Origin: Heterobilharzia americana
Taxonomy: Eukaryota > Platyhelminthes > Trematoda > Strigeidida > Schistosomatidae
DNA length: 64,000 nucleotides
Assembly (NCBI GenBank): GCA_944470555.2
Contig: OX104127.1
Coordinates: 137,658,786 to 137,722,785, forward strand
Reading direction: 5' to 3'
Within the stretch, counting starts at the first letter, position 1; every line of letters begins with the position of its first letter. Below are positions 1 to 10,870 of this stretch, in pieces. The notes beneath the pieces were generated by a model, which saw nothing but the letters and a program-made list of their open reading frames with translations, searched no databases and was not told the DNA's origin. The position numbers were made by a program, and so were the translations under genes.

Positions 1-668
1 TCACTTTGGTTAATTTCTAACAACACATTCTTTTATATGAAAGTGTTTAAAATTTCAGCACGAATGGACAATTAAACAGAATTAAAGAGAAAAACACTTA
101 TCCTACGCATCTCCTGAAAGACACTGGCTATCAATATAGAGAAGTCGTTGAGATAATTTTTACTACTGGTAACAGCTCAATGTGATCTCAACTTGCGCAT
201 AAAAATAATCGAGTGAGTATTACTATCATCAAGGCTAGATGACTTAATCACATTACTTACTTCATGAAGAAGTAAGTATTAGATATAGAAAAGCTGGTTG
301 GATAGAAAACCAATTAACCTGAGCTTCATGAATAAATTTTGTGAATAACTGGATACAATTTGTTTATTTCTTACAACCACTGATCAGCTTGTAAGATTTG
401 TTTGTCATTTCATTCCTTTTACCATATGCATGAGTGTGACCTAGATAAACATAATATTCAATAACGGACGTCAACACCGGTCGGTATGTTTGTTGTATAT
501 GACTTTTGCATAGCCGTTGCAAATGGTACATCACAAACATCTAAAGTTAATAACGGATACCTGCTGCATACGAGTTGGTTCTCATGTCCGAGTATCCTAG
601 TAGGAAACGCTCTGTTGTTTGAAGCGATAGGTACTGGGTTTGAGCCACAGTAGAAACAACAGTACTCA

Positions 669-735
669 CTGGATGCAGATACATCCAGCTGATGAGTTCC
701 AAATAGGATGATATGCGTGTTCGGGATGCCACTGT
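669..735 (+). ncRNA. Degenerate hammerhead ribozyme motif in SINE remnant (array unit 1)
   Basis: A CTGATGAG box, a TTCC/GGAT stem II and a stem I strand ATCCAG match the layout of schistosome SINE hammerheads, but the GAAA box is GATA and the 3' stem I strand is mutated. A tRNA-like upstream part with a B-box-like GGGTTTGAGCC precedes it at about 635-650. Probably inactive. Confidence 0.6.
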
Positions 736-1280
736 TAGCCATCAAGATGAATATAAGCCATGAGTATTGTAATTACAGCTACTATCGGATTCTAGGTTGT
801 CAGCGTTCCTCATCCATGAGGATTTAGACACCTACCCACATACCACATAAATCATACAATCACGAGGAAGGCAGATGGGAAACTTGGCTAATTATTTGTA
901 CCGATTTCTAGAGTTAATTTGCCCAGAATTCAATCTGCACTTTTATTTTTTAATCATTTCTACAAGCGTTGTAAAGACCCGGTGATTACTGTTTGCTGCT
1001 ATTTCACCGAGAACTGTTAGTTAGTCAGTTGTTAACTATGCTCATCACTTTATAACCTAACTAGCTTTTTTGTATATTTGCAACTTATTGTGTGGTGCGG
1101 ACGGAATGTTATACAGCTGCACAAACGCATTCGACGTAAATCAAAAAGAAGGGAAAGAAAATTGCTAGTGAAAGGTATGCGTCGTGTGACCCATGTATGC
1201 ATAAGAAAACAAGCGAGTGGAGCAATTTTCAGACAGCAAAGTGAACACAGAGTCATGATCACGTGACAGGGTTATGCTTA

Positions 1281-1427
1281 AATGACTTCATAGGACACCT
1301 TAGCAACCAATGAAGTAACCAATTAGATTTTTCCATTTCGCCTGGAAAGGTACATTTTCCATAGAATAGAGACATTTAATTGGTCATATTAATAGTTGTT
1401 AGAATGGCCTTTAAAGTCACAAAACCA
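1281..1427. mobile_element. MITE-like segment in array unit
   Basis: Imperfect terminal inverted repeats: the left end (TGACTTCATAGGACACC) matches the reverse complement of the right end (GGCCTTTAAAGTCAC side). The same kind of element occurs at 32109-32243 and 32700-32822. Copies sit at about 2776-2922 and 4268-4412 in the other two units. No transposase is present. Confidence 0.5.
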
Positions 1428-2162
1428 ATTATCTTTCTCTATGAAAAGTTATCTTTCTGGCCAGAATACCGAATTAAGGATCGTATTATGAAAGTCACTT
1501 TGGTTAATTTCTAACAACACATTCTTTTATATGAAAGTGTTTAAAATTTCAGCACGAATGGACAATTAAACAGAATTAAAGAGAAAAACACTTATCCTAC
1601 GCATCTCCTGAAAGACACTGGCTATCAATATAGAGAAGTCGTTGAGATAATTTTTACTACTGGTAACAGCTCAATGTGATCTCAACTTGCGCATAAAAAT
1701 AATCGAGTGAGTATTACTATCATCAAGGCTAGATGACTTAATCACATTACTTACTTCATGAAGAAGTAAGTATTAGATATAGAAAAGCTGGTTGGATAGA
1801 AAACCAATTAACCTGAGCTTCATGAATAAATTTTGTGAATAACTGGATACAATTTGTTTATTTCTTACAACCACTGATCAGCTTGTAAGATTTGTTTGTC
1901 ATTTCATTCCTTTTACCATATGCATGAGTGTGACCTAGATAAACATAATATTCAATAACGGACGTCAACACCGGTCGGTATGTTTGTTGTATATGACTTT
2001 TGCATAGCCGTTGCAAATGGTACATCACAAACATCTAAAGTTAATAACGGATACCTGCTGCATACGAGTTGGTTCTCATGTCCGAGTATCCTAGTAGGAA
2101 ACGCTCTGTTGTTTGAAGCGATAGGTACTGGGTTTGAGCCACAGTAGAAACAACAGTACTCA

Positions 2163-2230
2163 CTGGGATGCAGATACATCCAGCTGATGAGTTCCAAATA
2201 GGATGATATGCGTGTTCGGGATGCCACTGT
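2163..2230 (+). ncRNA. Degenerate hammerhead motif (array unit 2)
   Basis: Second-unit copy of the motif at 669-735, with an extra g just upstream. It has the same GATA in place of GAAA. Confidence 0.6.
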
Positions 2231-3657
2231 TAGCCATCAAGATGAATATAAGCCATGAGTATTGTAATTACAGCTACTATCGGATTCTAGGTTGTCAGCG
2301 TTCCTCATCCATGAGGATTTAGACACCTACCCACATACCACATAAATCATACAATCACGAGGAAGGCAGATGGGAAACTTGGCTAATTATTTGTACCGAT
2401 TTCTAGAGTTAATTTGCCCAGAATTCAATCTGCACTTTTATTTTTTAATCATTTCTACAAGCGTTGTAAAGACCCGGTGATTACTGTTTGCTGCTATTTC
2501 ACCGAGAACTGTTAGTTAGTCAGTTGTTAACTATGCTCATCACTTTATAACCTAACTAGCTTTTTTGTATATTTGCAACTTATTGTGTGGTGCGGACGGA
2601 ATGTTATACAGCTGCACAAACGCATTCGACGTAAATCAAAAAGAAGGGAAAGAAAATTGCTAGTGAAAGGTATGCGTCGTGTGACCCATGTATGCATAAG
2701 AAAACAAGCGAGTGGAGCAATTTTCAGACAGCAAAGTGAACACAGAGTCATGATCACGTGACAGGGTTATGCTTAAATGACTTCATAGGACACCTTAGCA
2801 ACCAATGAAGTAACCAATTAGATTTTTCCATTTCGCCTGGAAAGGTACATTTTCCATAGAATAGAGACATTTAATTGGTCATATTAATAGTTGTTAGAAT
2901 GGCCTTTAAAGTCACAAAACCAATTATCTTTCTCTATGAAAAGTTATCTTTCTGGCCAGAATACCGAATTAAGGATCGTATTATGAAAGTCACTTTGGTT
3001 AATTTCTAACAACACATTCTTTTATATGAAAGTGTTTAAAATTTCAGCACGAATGGACAATTAAACAGAATTAAAGAGAAAAACACTTATCCTACGCATC
3101 TCCTGAAAGACACTGGCTATCAATATAGAGAAGTCGTTGAGATAATTTTTACTACTGGTAACAGCTCAATGTGATCTCAACTTGCGCATAAAAATAATCG
3201 AGTGAGTATTACTATCATCAAGGCTAGATGACTTAATCACATTACTTACTTCATGAAGAAGTAAGTATTAGATATAGAAAAGCTGGTTGGATAGAAAACC
3301 AATTAACCTGAGCTTCATGAATAAATTTTGTGAATAACTGGATACAATTTGTTTATTTCTTACAACCACTGATCAGCTTGTAAGATTTGTTTGTCATTTC
3401 ATTCCTTTTACCATATGCATGAGTGTGACCTAGATAAACATAATATTCAATAACGGACGTCAACACCGGTCGGTATGTTTGTTGTATATGACTTTTGCAT
3501 AGCCGTTGCAAATGGTACATCACAAACATCTAAAGTTAATAACGGATACCTGCTGCATACGAGTTGGTTCTCATGTCCGAGTATCCTAGTAGGAAACGCT
3601 CTGTTGTTTGAAGCGATAGGTACTGGGTTTGAGCCACAGTAGAAACAACAGTACTCA

Positions 3658-3724
3658 CTGGATGCAGATACATCCAGCTGATGAGTTCCAAATAGGATGA
3701 TATGCGTGTTCGGGATGCCACTGT
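3658..3724 (+). ncRNA. Degenerate hammerhead motif (array unit 3)
   Basis: Third-unit copy of the motif at 669-735, with the same core defects. Confidence 0.6.
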
Positions 3725-4459
3725 TAGCCATCAAGATGAATATAAGCCATGAGTATTGTAATTACAGCTACTATCGGATTCTAGGTTGTCAGCGTTCCTC
3801 ATCATGAGGATTTAGACACCTACCCACATACCACATAAATCATACAATCACGAGGAAGGCAGATGGGAAACTTGGCTAATTATTTGTACCGATTTCTAGA
3901 GTTAATTTGCCCAGAATTCAATCTGCACTTTTATTTTTTAATCATTTCTACAAGCGTTGTAAAGACCCGGTGATTACTGTTTGCTGCTATTTCACCGAGA
4001 ACTGTTAGTTAGTCAGTTGTTAACTATGCTCATCACTTTATAACCTAACTAGCTTTTTTGTATATTTGCAACTTATTGTGTGGTGCGGACGGAATGTTAT
4101 ACAGCTGCACAAACGCATTCGACGTAAATCAAAAAGAAGGGAAAGAAAATTGCTAGTGAAAGGTATGCGTCGTGTGACCCATGTATGCATAAGAAAAAAG
4201 CGAGTGGAGCAATTTTCAGACAGCAAAGTGAACACAGAGTCATGATCACGTGACAGGGTTATGCTTAAATGACTTCATAGGACACCTTAGCAACCAATGA
4301 AGTAACCAATTAGATTTTTCCATTTCGCCTGGAAAGGTACATTTTCCATAGAATAGAGACATTTAATTGGTCATATTAATAGTTGTTAGAATGGCCTTTA
4401 AAGTCACAAAACCAATTATCTTTCTCTATGAAAAGTTATCTTTCTGGTCAGAATACCGA

Positions 4460-4683
4460 AACCTGATAGGCTACTTCAGCAGTTTCTAGACTGCCATAAA
4501 CAACCACTATTATGAATTACAGAGTAGCCCATTCGAGCACATGATATGATGCCAGCGCAGTTGATTTGCAGTTATGACAACGTTTAAACTACATTTAGAT
4601 GATTCAAGGATTCAATATCGATTTATTAAATTTCACTTGGAACTGTATCACCAATCAATGGCGTCTAAATGTCAAAAGCTTAC
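4460..4683. other. Junction between array and last visible COG5 exon
   Basis: Unique-looking AT-rich sequence. The minus strand was searched for the short C-terminal COG5 exon expected after the donor at 4683, and nothing convincing was found. Confidence 0.4.
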
Positions 4684-4905
4684 CTCGTGTACATACGCTG
4701 ACAGGCTGTTATGCAGTAGAGCCAAACGTTCCGTATCGTTTTTCCTTTTCAACAGCCAAGAAACATAGTAATTAACAGACCAACCAGCAGTAACATGAGG
4801 TAAACGAATTTCCTCTGGTGCCCGGCTAAATATATGTTGGTAGACAAGACTTGGTGGCAGTTGACTTGATGAAGAGTCGATTGTATCATCACTAGAAGCA
4901 TACAT
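4684..4905 (-). CDS. COG5: COG5 exon 9 (last visible exon)
   Basis: This exon encodes 74 codons matching the C-terminal region of COG5: HIFSRAPEEIRLPH aligns with human FTRAPAELKSPF, and LLHNSLSAYVHE with LIRGALEAYVQS. The acceptor is TTTCTCCTAG before ATG TAT GCT; the donor is CACGAG|GTAAGC at 4683. Its length of 222 bp keeps phase 0 with exon 8. Human COG5 continues for roughly 25-30 residues beyond this point, and that final exon is not seen in the window. It must lie left of position 1 beyond the tandem array, or be lost. The methionine at the exon start is internal, not an initiator. Confidence 0.9.
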
Positions 4906-4944
4906 CTAGGAGAAAAATGTAAGGATTAAATGATATATACAGTC

Positions 4945-5391
4945 TCATTTTATTTCCAACATTCCTCGGTGACAATCATACGATAAAAAAGTGAGTAACA
5001 GTAAACCAGTTACTGTAAACCAAAGATAAGATGTAGGGTGCGCAAAATCAACGAAGTCAGGTTGGTGTACAATACTACGATTACTGCAATAGTTTGGAAG
5101 GGCTTCAAATCCTTTACTTGGCAAGACAATCAAAAGCAGTGTGGATAAAATTATGATTATTGTGAGAACACAAACATGGTACAGGGGCAAGGGGCACAAA
5201 GAAATGTGTCACACAAAACGATATAACAACAATATGAAGACATAGGCAATGGGAAGTGGATAAGAAAAAAACAATAAGAACAGCATGATTAGAAGCGCAG
5301 CCCAGTAAGGTACATTGAGTGGTGATTTGAAAATATTTGGGAGGCGTTTCTCATCACCCAAATTGGTCTTCAACGGTGCCACGGCTAACAA
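4945..5391 (-). pseudogene. Hydrophobic ORF pair with in-frame TGA
   Basis: Read on the minus strand, 5391-5209 and 5199-4945 are one reading frame interrupted by a single TGA at about 5209-5211. The translation has strongly hydrophobic stretches (around ALLIMLFLLFFSYPLPIAYV, CVLTIIIILSTLLLIVL and LWFTVTGLLLLTFL), so it resembles a multi-pass membrane protein. I do not recognise the family. It lies inside COG5 intron 8 on the same strand, and the upstream end abuts the family B fragment starting near 5355, which may have disrupted it. AT-rich DNA can produce hydrophobic ORFs by chance, so coding status is uncertain. Confidence 0.3.
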
Positions 5392-6235
5392 CAGAGATTG
5401 TAGTGATTGAGTGTGCCGACCACTTCACTTACCTGGGAAGCAGGATCAGTCCTACCCTGGTGGCTCAGTGGCCGATGAAATTTCTGCACGTATATAAAAG
5501 GTTCGACTGGCTTTTGCCAACTCACACCACCTGTGGCGCCACCGTGATGTCCAATTGTCTATTAAGGGTCGCGTGTACTGCACAACAGTCCGCTCTATTC
5601 TGCTGTATGGCTGTGAAACATGGCCATTGAAGGTGGAAGACATGAGAAAGCTGGCTTCAAGTGTTTGACCACTGTCGCCTTCGTAGTATAGGCAGCCGTA
5701 TTCCGTGGTGTCACTACATGAGTAACGCAGAAGTCAGGTGTCGAGTTTTAGAGAGAAGAGGTAAGTTAGTTGACGAGGTTGTGAACCTTCATCGACTGAG
5801 ATGGCTGGTTGGGACGCGTGTTACGTATGCCTAGTCGCCGACTGCCTCATCAGACAATGCTGGGAGAAGTAGGTTCTGGCTAGAAAAAGGCTCACAGGGG
5901 TGGCCAGACTAAAACATGGCATCAATGTATGAAGTCTTTGACTATTGGTTTGAGCCATGTGGTTGAGGTCCACGGGACAAGAGGAACGAGTGGTTGGAGA
6001 CTCTAGGCGATATGGCTCAGAATCGATGTGAGTGGCACAGATGTGTCCCCACACACATTATCCTCATCTTAACGATGCTATACCGAATCTCACCATTTTC
6101 TCATTCTTCCTCTCTCTGTTTTCGTACTTTATATTTCTTTTGACTGGATTTTCTTTTCTTCATCTTGCACTTCACTGCCTTTTTACTCGGTGTACTGACA
6201 TGAGGTGTGGCAAGTTGGACCGTTAAGCAGTGATG
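5355..6235 (+). mobile_element. RTE-like family B fragment (3' part)
   Basis: Shows the C-terminal signature of family B: ADHFTYLGSRISP at about 5415, a degraded 'MSNAEVRCRVLE' block near 5715, then the 'MAQNRCEWHRC'-like end near 6010. Several stops and frameshifts. Downstream to about 6235 is the 3' UTR, similar to that of the copy ending near 17080. 5'-truncated and dead. Confidence 0.8.
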
Positions 6236-7321
6236 CCTGGTTCTATGTTGATACTGATGAGCAGAAGATAAAAGGAAGTTACAGCATGACCGCCACTGGT
6301 TTCGATTCCGCACTATACCTAATAACATCTCAAGCCACTGAGTTGTGCACTCTCTCGGACCCCACTCAGAGATTCATGACGCAACAACAGGTTCTAACCC
6401 GATGCAACTATCCCCTATCCCACGGCGCTATGTCATACACTAACCACCCCTCTGCTTCTTCTATCTAGTTTTAGGGCTAACAAAGAATGAAGGTGTGGAA
6501 GCTGTTGAGACGACATGAGTAACATGTTCATGCCCCTAAAGTCGATGTTTCCAGATAATTTCATTTGTCGAACCATGATCTTCATCATACCTAAACACAT
6601 GCTATCGTACCTTAAGATTACTTATAAGGTGTTGTCACCGGATACCAGCAATCCTACAGAGACAACGATAATTGAACACACAGAGTCGGCGCACATTCGC
6701 CGGCTCGGAGAGGACAGGTTTCTTAGGCACAGAACAGAGTTGCTCGCACCGAAGCGTCGGAAACCCGGCCTTTCACGGTCAGACTAACGTTGCGACGGCG
6801 CCAAAGGTGGCCCAGATTGGCGTATGCCACTCTTGTTTTTTCAATATGCAGTTGGAAATTTCACTCTTCACACCTCCACCAGCACTCACACAACTACCCA
6901 GATACACGAACTTTCCAACTACTGCCAACGACTCAGCACTGAGGGTTAGCACAAGCACAGGCTCCTAACAGTCTTGCAAAAGTACTTTGGAACTTCAGTG
7001 GTGTAAAGCATATACCATACTTATGCACACTAATCACCAACTATGTTATCACATAGTACGACGATATCGTCCGCATATTCAAGGTAGGATAGCCGTTCTC
7101 TGGGCAGCAGATCTACACCACTATAATGTACTCCTTTAGAGCTGTCTAAAGAATGTCATCAATGGAAAAGTTAAAATGAAATGGAGAAATCAGGCAACCT
7201 TAACTAATCACTAATCAACACATCCGGTAGAAAGCTTGGTAATTTCTGTTCCCAACACCTCAAACTCTAATAAAACTTATTTAGAATTTTTAAAAAAGTA
7301 CTGTACACAAAAGAAACATAC
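6236..7321. other. No confident feature
   Basis: Inside COG5 intron 8. Several overlapping ORFs of 60-98 codons occur (for example 6205-6468 and 6672-6968), but no family was recognised and none has convincing splice context. Confidence 0.4.
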
Positions 7322-7693
7322 CTTAACCAATTTTTCCGTCTCCAAGGTTAAAACAGACGAGAATTCTCGTAAATTTCTATAAGATTCTGGGACCAACTCG
7401 CTCAAAGTGTAACCATAGTTAGGGGAACATAATGGCATTAAAGCTAATTCGAATTCTTTACAGTCAACAGATAAATGAAGACGTAATGATTCGTTCGAAG
7501 AACGAATTAAGGTTGAACGCCAGAGAAAATTATTGATACACATATCAAGCATCGGTTTCAGAGTATGTTGTAGAGCGAATTCACCACACGTATAACAGCC
7601 TGATTTGGCAAATATATTAGGTACTATGCTAACTGATTTAGGAGGTTTTGAAAGGTCACATAAATATTGTTGTCGAATTCGAGCAGTGAAATT
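7322..7693 (-). CDS. COG5: COG5 exon 8
   Basis: 372 bp (124 codons, phase 0 at both ends). It starts NFTARIRQQYLC, aligning with human GFIARVMSDYFK directly after ELQ of exon 7. The middle NNFLWRSTLIR aligns with ELFIRHASLIRPLG, and FELALMPLCS with MELAVGPFCR. The acceptor is TTTACTTTAG before AAT TTC ACT; the donor is AAG|GTATGT with intron start at 7321. It belongs to the C-terminal helical bundle region of COG5. Confidence 0.93.
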
Positions 7694-7939
7694 CTAAAGT
7701 AAAAATAAAATAAATCAGTTTGTACAAGATTTTATTTATACGCTGATGGAAGTTAGGATATATGAAAAAACATCTCCATTCTAACTATCTTAAAATCATC
7801 CTAACTCGAATTTTATACTCTGAAATATACAAAGTCTAATAACTATCGTTCACAAGTAATTCAAAAGAAATAAAAGCATTATTTCTCCAAGAAAATTAAA
7901 GTGTAGTAAGTTGATCAATCATAAAAATCTTCATCATGA

Positions 7940-8180
7940 ACTGATATCAGCTGGGGAAACATTGGAAACGTGGATACTAACCAAGTGGCTCAATAGTAAC
8001 GTGCCAGTCGCAAAATCTTAAGGTCCTAGGTTCTCTTTCTGGCAAGGTTATGGGTGTACACTGCTGAGGAATCCCATACTAGGACGAAACAGCTATCCAG
8101 TACTCCTAGTTCTACAATGTTTCTCCAAGTGATATCTTTCCATGATGAAAACCAGACTAAAATCAATAAAATCCGCACCA
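7940..8180 (+). mobile_element. SINE with hammerhead-like motif (second type)
   Basis: Starts with TGATATCAGCTGGGGAAACA, followed by a tRNA-like part ('GTGGCTCAATAGTAACG' A-box region and a weak B-box near 8022-8032), then the ribozyme-like segment. The same arrangement is at 21340-21690. Ends near ATAATGAAAACC-type sequence around 8155. Confidence 0.65.
8055..8110 (+). ncRNA. Hammerhead-like motif, core boxes intact
   Basis: CTGAGGA, stem II TCC/GGA, then GAAA and a short stem III (ACAG/CTAT, one mismatch) ending in a TATC cleavage-type triplet. Stem I has four pairs next to the core (ACTG with CAGT). The core fits CUGANGA...GAAA. Whether it cleaves is not shown. Confidence 0.5.
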
Positions 8181-8189
8181 ACCTTCAAA

Positions 8190-9235
8190 ATGAATTATAA
8201 AAGTATACATTTATAATATAAGCATTTAAGTAAAGCGAACCATAACCATAACACGGGGTAAAAGTTAGCAAATATAGCAAGGGAGAAAGATATACAACTT
8301 AAGTCTATCAAAAAACGATGTGTCCTCATGTATGATTGCAGAAGTTCTACTCAATATCCTGAATTTTGTGGCAGATCTGCTTTCGCCTTCACACAACTAA
8401 AAAACAAGAATAAATTCAGGACAGATGCCTATTATACTAGACTGTCAGCTACACCTAAAACGTTATGGGGGATTCCAAAGCAAATCCATATGATTGAAAG
8501 TGTAATGCTTGAATCATTGACTTGCAAACGCAGACATTCAGAAATGCTAAAAAGAAATACCTAGTCCATCTAAGGAAGACTGAGTGCTGACAGGATTGCG
8601 AAGGCGGTTGACACTTCCTACCAGCCACACCGTGAGAGGCTACTTTTTCTTAACATGCCTGAAAAAGAAGGGTTAGTGCACGACCGCAGAGCTCAAGTGA
8701 CACCTGATCGAAGCCTGTCATACACGGCCTTTTTGCAAACTGGAGATTTCGGTTTGCTAGTAGTTTTGAAGCTGCCTACGAACCCAAGCACTAGCATATC
8801 GTAATACGGTAGTTGGGAGTGTGCTGTTTTTAGGGCCAACCTGTTCTAATTCCACCTGCCCATAGGGAAAGCAGCATCAGCATGCCACTGTCACCCAGCC
8901 AACGGTGCAACTTCGCTCTCAGACCCCGATCATAGCGTAGTAATTTACACTGATAACGATAACTGATTTTCGTCTAACTACTATTTAACAGACTTTTCTG
9001 GCATAGTAGGATAGCGAAGGAACAAGTGTTTCTGTCAGTGTAGTTCGTTAGATATAAAAGCCACGTCAAGGTAGCAGCTATAAGTTGGGAATCCATCTAC
9101 ATAGTAAATGAATATAGGAATCTGCTTATTCATGTATAATACTGATAGAGTAACCTTATTTTAGACAGTTATATTTCTAAATTGCAACAGATGTTAACAT
9201 GAAGACTAATACTTTTAGTTTGTATTCTACAGTTG
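8190..9235. other. No confident feature
   Basis: COG5 intron 7 sequence. ORF 8328-8564 (+) has no recognised domain or splice context; 8570-8960 is GC-richer and may be an old repeat. Confidence 0.35.
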
Positions 9236-9236
9236 T

Positions 9237-9485
9237 TGATTAATTTGAACCGAAGTGATTAGTCACTGTTGACGCATATGAATACATCTCTGAACTGATA
9301 TCAGGATAAGGTGGATATGAAATCTGGCTGTAAGACGAAGCATAGACCGATAAGCCCACGAATCGATTTCCGTAATCCACACTCACTTGAATAATTTTGT
9401 TCCATATTAATTCATCAAAAGCACTTCTAACCGTTAACGCAAACCCAAAAGCAACAAAAGATGCTACAGCTGCCAACGAATAGAC
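9237..9485 (-). CDS. Exon-like ORF with one membrane segment (unassigned)
   Basis: On the minus strand a candidate acceptor (CTGCATAG, ending near 9494) opens a frame of about 80 codons to a stop at 9237-9239. It has one hydrophobic stretch (SLAAVASFVAFGFALTV) followed by a Tyr/Ser-rich tail (SSYSQISYPPYPDISSEMYS). That layout would fit the last exon of a small tetraspan-type membrane protein, but I cannot name a family. It lies in COG5 intron 7 on the same strand and cannot be part of COG5, because exons 7 and 8 join directly in phase. Partner exons were not found. Confidence 0.3.
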
Positions 9486-9499
9486 AAACCTATGCAGTT

Positions 9500-9955
9500 A
9501 ACGCTAAAAAGCTGATTAACTAGTAAGATGTAAGAATGATGTATTCAGTAGAGTCACTTACAGAATGATTCGAACATAACTTTATTCGTAATAAATGCGA
9601 TTTTATTCAGAAAAACATAATGGTTAATCCTCACTATCCCTGAGGTCAATCTGAAAACGTCACAGTGATATTTACCAAGGAATGCACAGTATCATGAAGG
9701 ATATTGGTTTTTAAGTAACAATAAATACATTAAACGTGCTAAACAAACAACTCGCTTACAAACTTATAACACAATGGTTTGTTTATTAAGAACCACGTAG
9801 ACCTAACCACTGAGAACAAGACTACAGAAGAGAGTGGATACGTATATTTAACACTCCAGTTAGAGATGATGCAAGGTAAATTGTGTGTGTGCATATTAAC
9901 AGTCTCTCAAAAACCTCATGGCACGACCAAGAAAAATTGATTTCAGTGATTTTAG
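9500..9955. other. No confident feature
   Basis: AT-rich COG5 intron 7 sequence with nothing recognised. Confidence 0.4.
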
Positions 9956-10599
9956 GCGCAAACTTTGAGGAAATACTGACATTTCTCAACAAATATCGAT
10001 TTCAGATCATTCATCGTTTTGAAAACAGAATTTGAATGGCATTGGTTTGATGAACGTAACATCTTTTATCAGTTCAACTTCTTGGATATAAGGATTTCCG
10101 GGGATTTTGTCACCTGTAGCTCTGAAATTTGTTTGTTGATGGTTCCTAGCAATGTCTTCAGGGACAAGCGTTCAGGGATTGGTTCTTCGTTGTTGTATCA
10201 AGTTCATAAACAGTTTTTACCACAGGTCTAGAACTTTGGGCTTAGTATGACCTTAAAAACTATCCGTCCTCAATGTTTGACAACTATCCCTGGTGTTTAC
10301 AAAGGGTATTCTCATCGGAAATCTTTTGCGTATACTGCTTCCCCAGATGAAAAATATCCAGTTTCTGGTTGGTCGACGCTTCCAGTAATAGCTCACATTC
10401 TTTCAATACCACGATGAACGTAATGGAACTGTCGGAGAAAGGCTGGTGGCAGGGATTTCAGGACGATAAGGTAAGATATGAATCGGTTAGCAAAATATTG
10501 TTTTTACACTGGTGTAGTTTCAGTTGTTCTCATGTTGACAATATAAGTGGCCACTACCGGTCACTTATTAATGTGACAGTTTAATCCAGTTTGATGTCT

Positions 10600-10870
10600 T
10601 TTAAAGTCTCCTTAGTGATACGAAGTGCAGCAGTCAAAATGGTCTTACAATCGTCAACCATTGCTCATCTCTTCAATTTGCTTTTGGCGACGCTGTAATG
10701 TCTTCTTTTAAGACGAAAATTGTGAGCAAAGGTTTATAGTCTGTTATCAGGAAAAAAAGGTGTCCAAAGAGGATTTTGTGAAATCTTATGACAGTAAATA
10801 TGAGGTAGCGTTTCCTTTTCTACTTTTACGTGGTTCTCGGTAGCTGTTAGCTGTTACATTTTCAGCACCG
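10600..10870 (-). mobile_element. Ty3/gypsy-type RNase H relic
   Basis: On the minus strand, ENHVKVEKETLP is followed, in a shifted frame, by KFHKILFGHLFFLITDYKPL and LLTIFVLKED. This is the usual order in the RNase H domain of LTR-retrotransposon polyproteins (…EKEALA…KFHxYLxG…TDHKPL). Frames are broken. Sequence down to about 9960 may be more of the same element, but no other domain was identified. Dead fragment. Confidence 0.6.

Larger units (their letters stand above)
1..4459. repeat. Tandem array of three ~1.49 kb units
   Basis: The same sequence restarts at 1, 1495 and 2990, so the period is 1494-1495 bp; the third unit ends near 4459, about 25 bp short of the unit end. Units differ only by a few indels (extra g near 2165, missing c near 3803, a one-base loss near 4195). 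The array begins at the window edge and probably continues left. Each unit is composite: a tRNA-like/hammerhead SINE remnant at about 560-760 and a MITE-like segment at about 1281-1427. It lies 3' of the last visible COG5 exon. Short ORFs repeated in each unit are not credible genes. Confidence 0.95.

Noticed and set aside
1050..4235. Short ORFs repeated in each tandem unit (for example 1050-1262, 1078-1266 and their copies)
   Set aside because: They overlap on both strands, change with single indels between units, and show no domain. They are by-products of the repeat.
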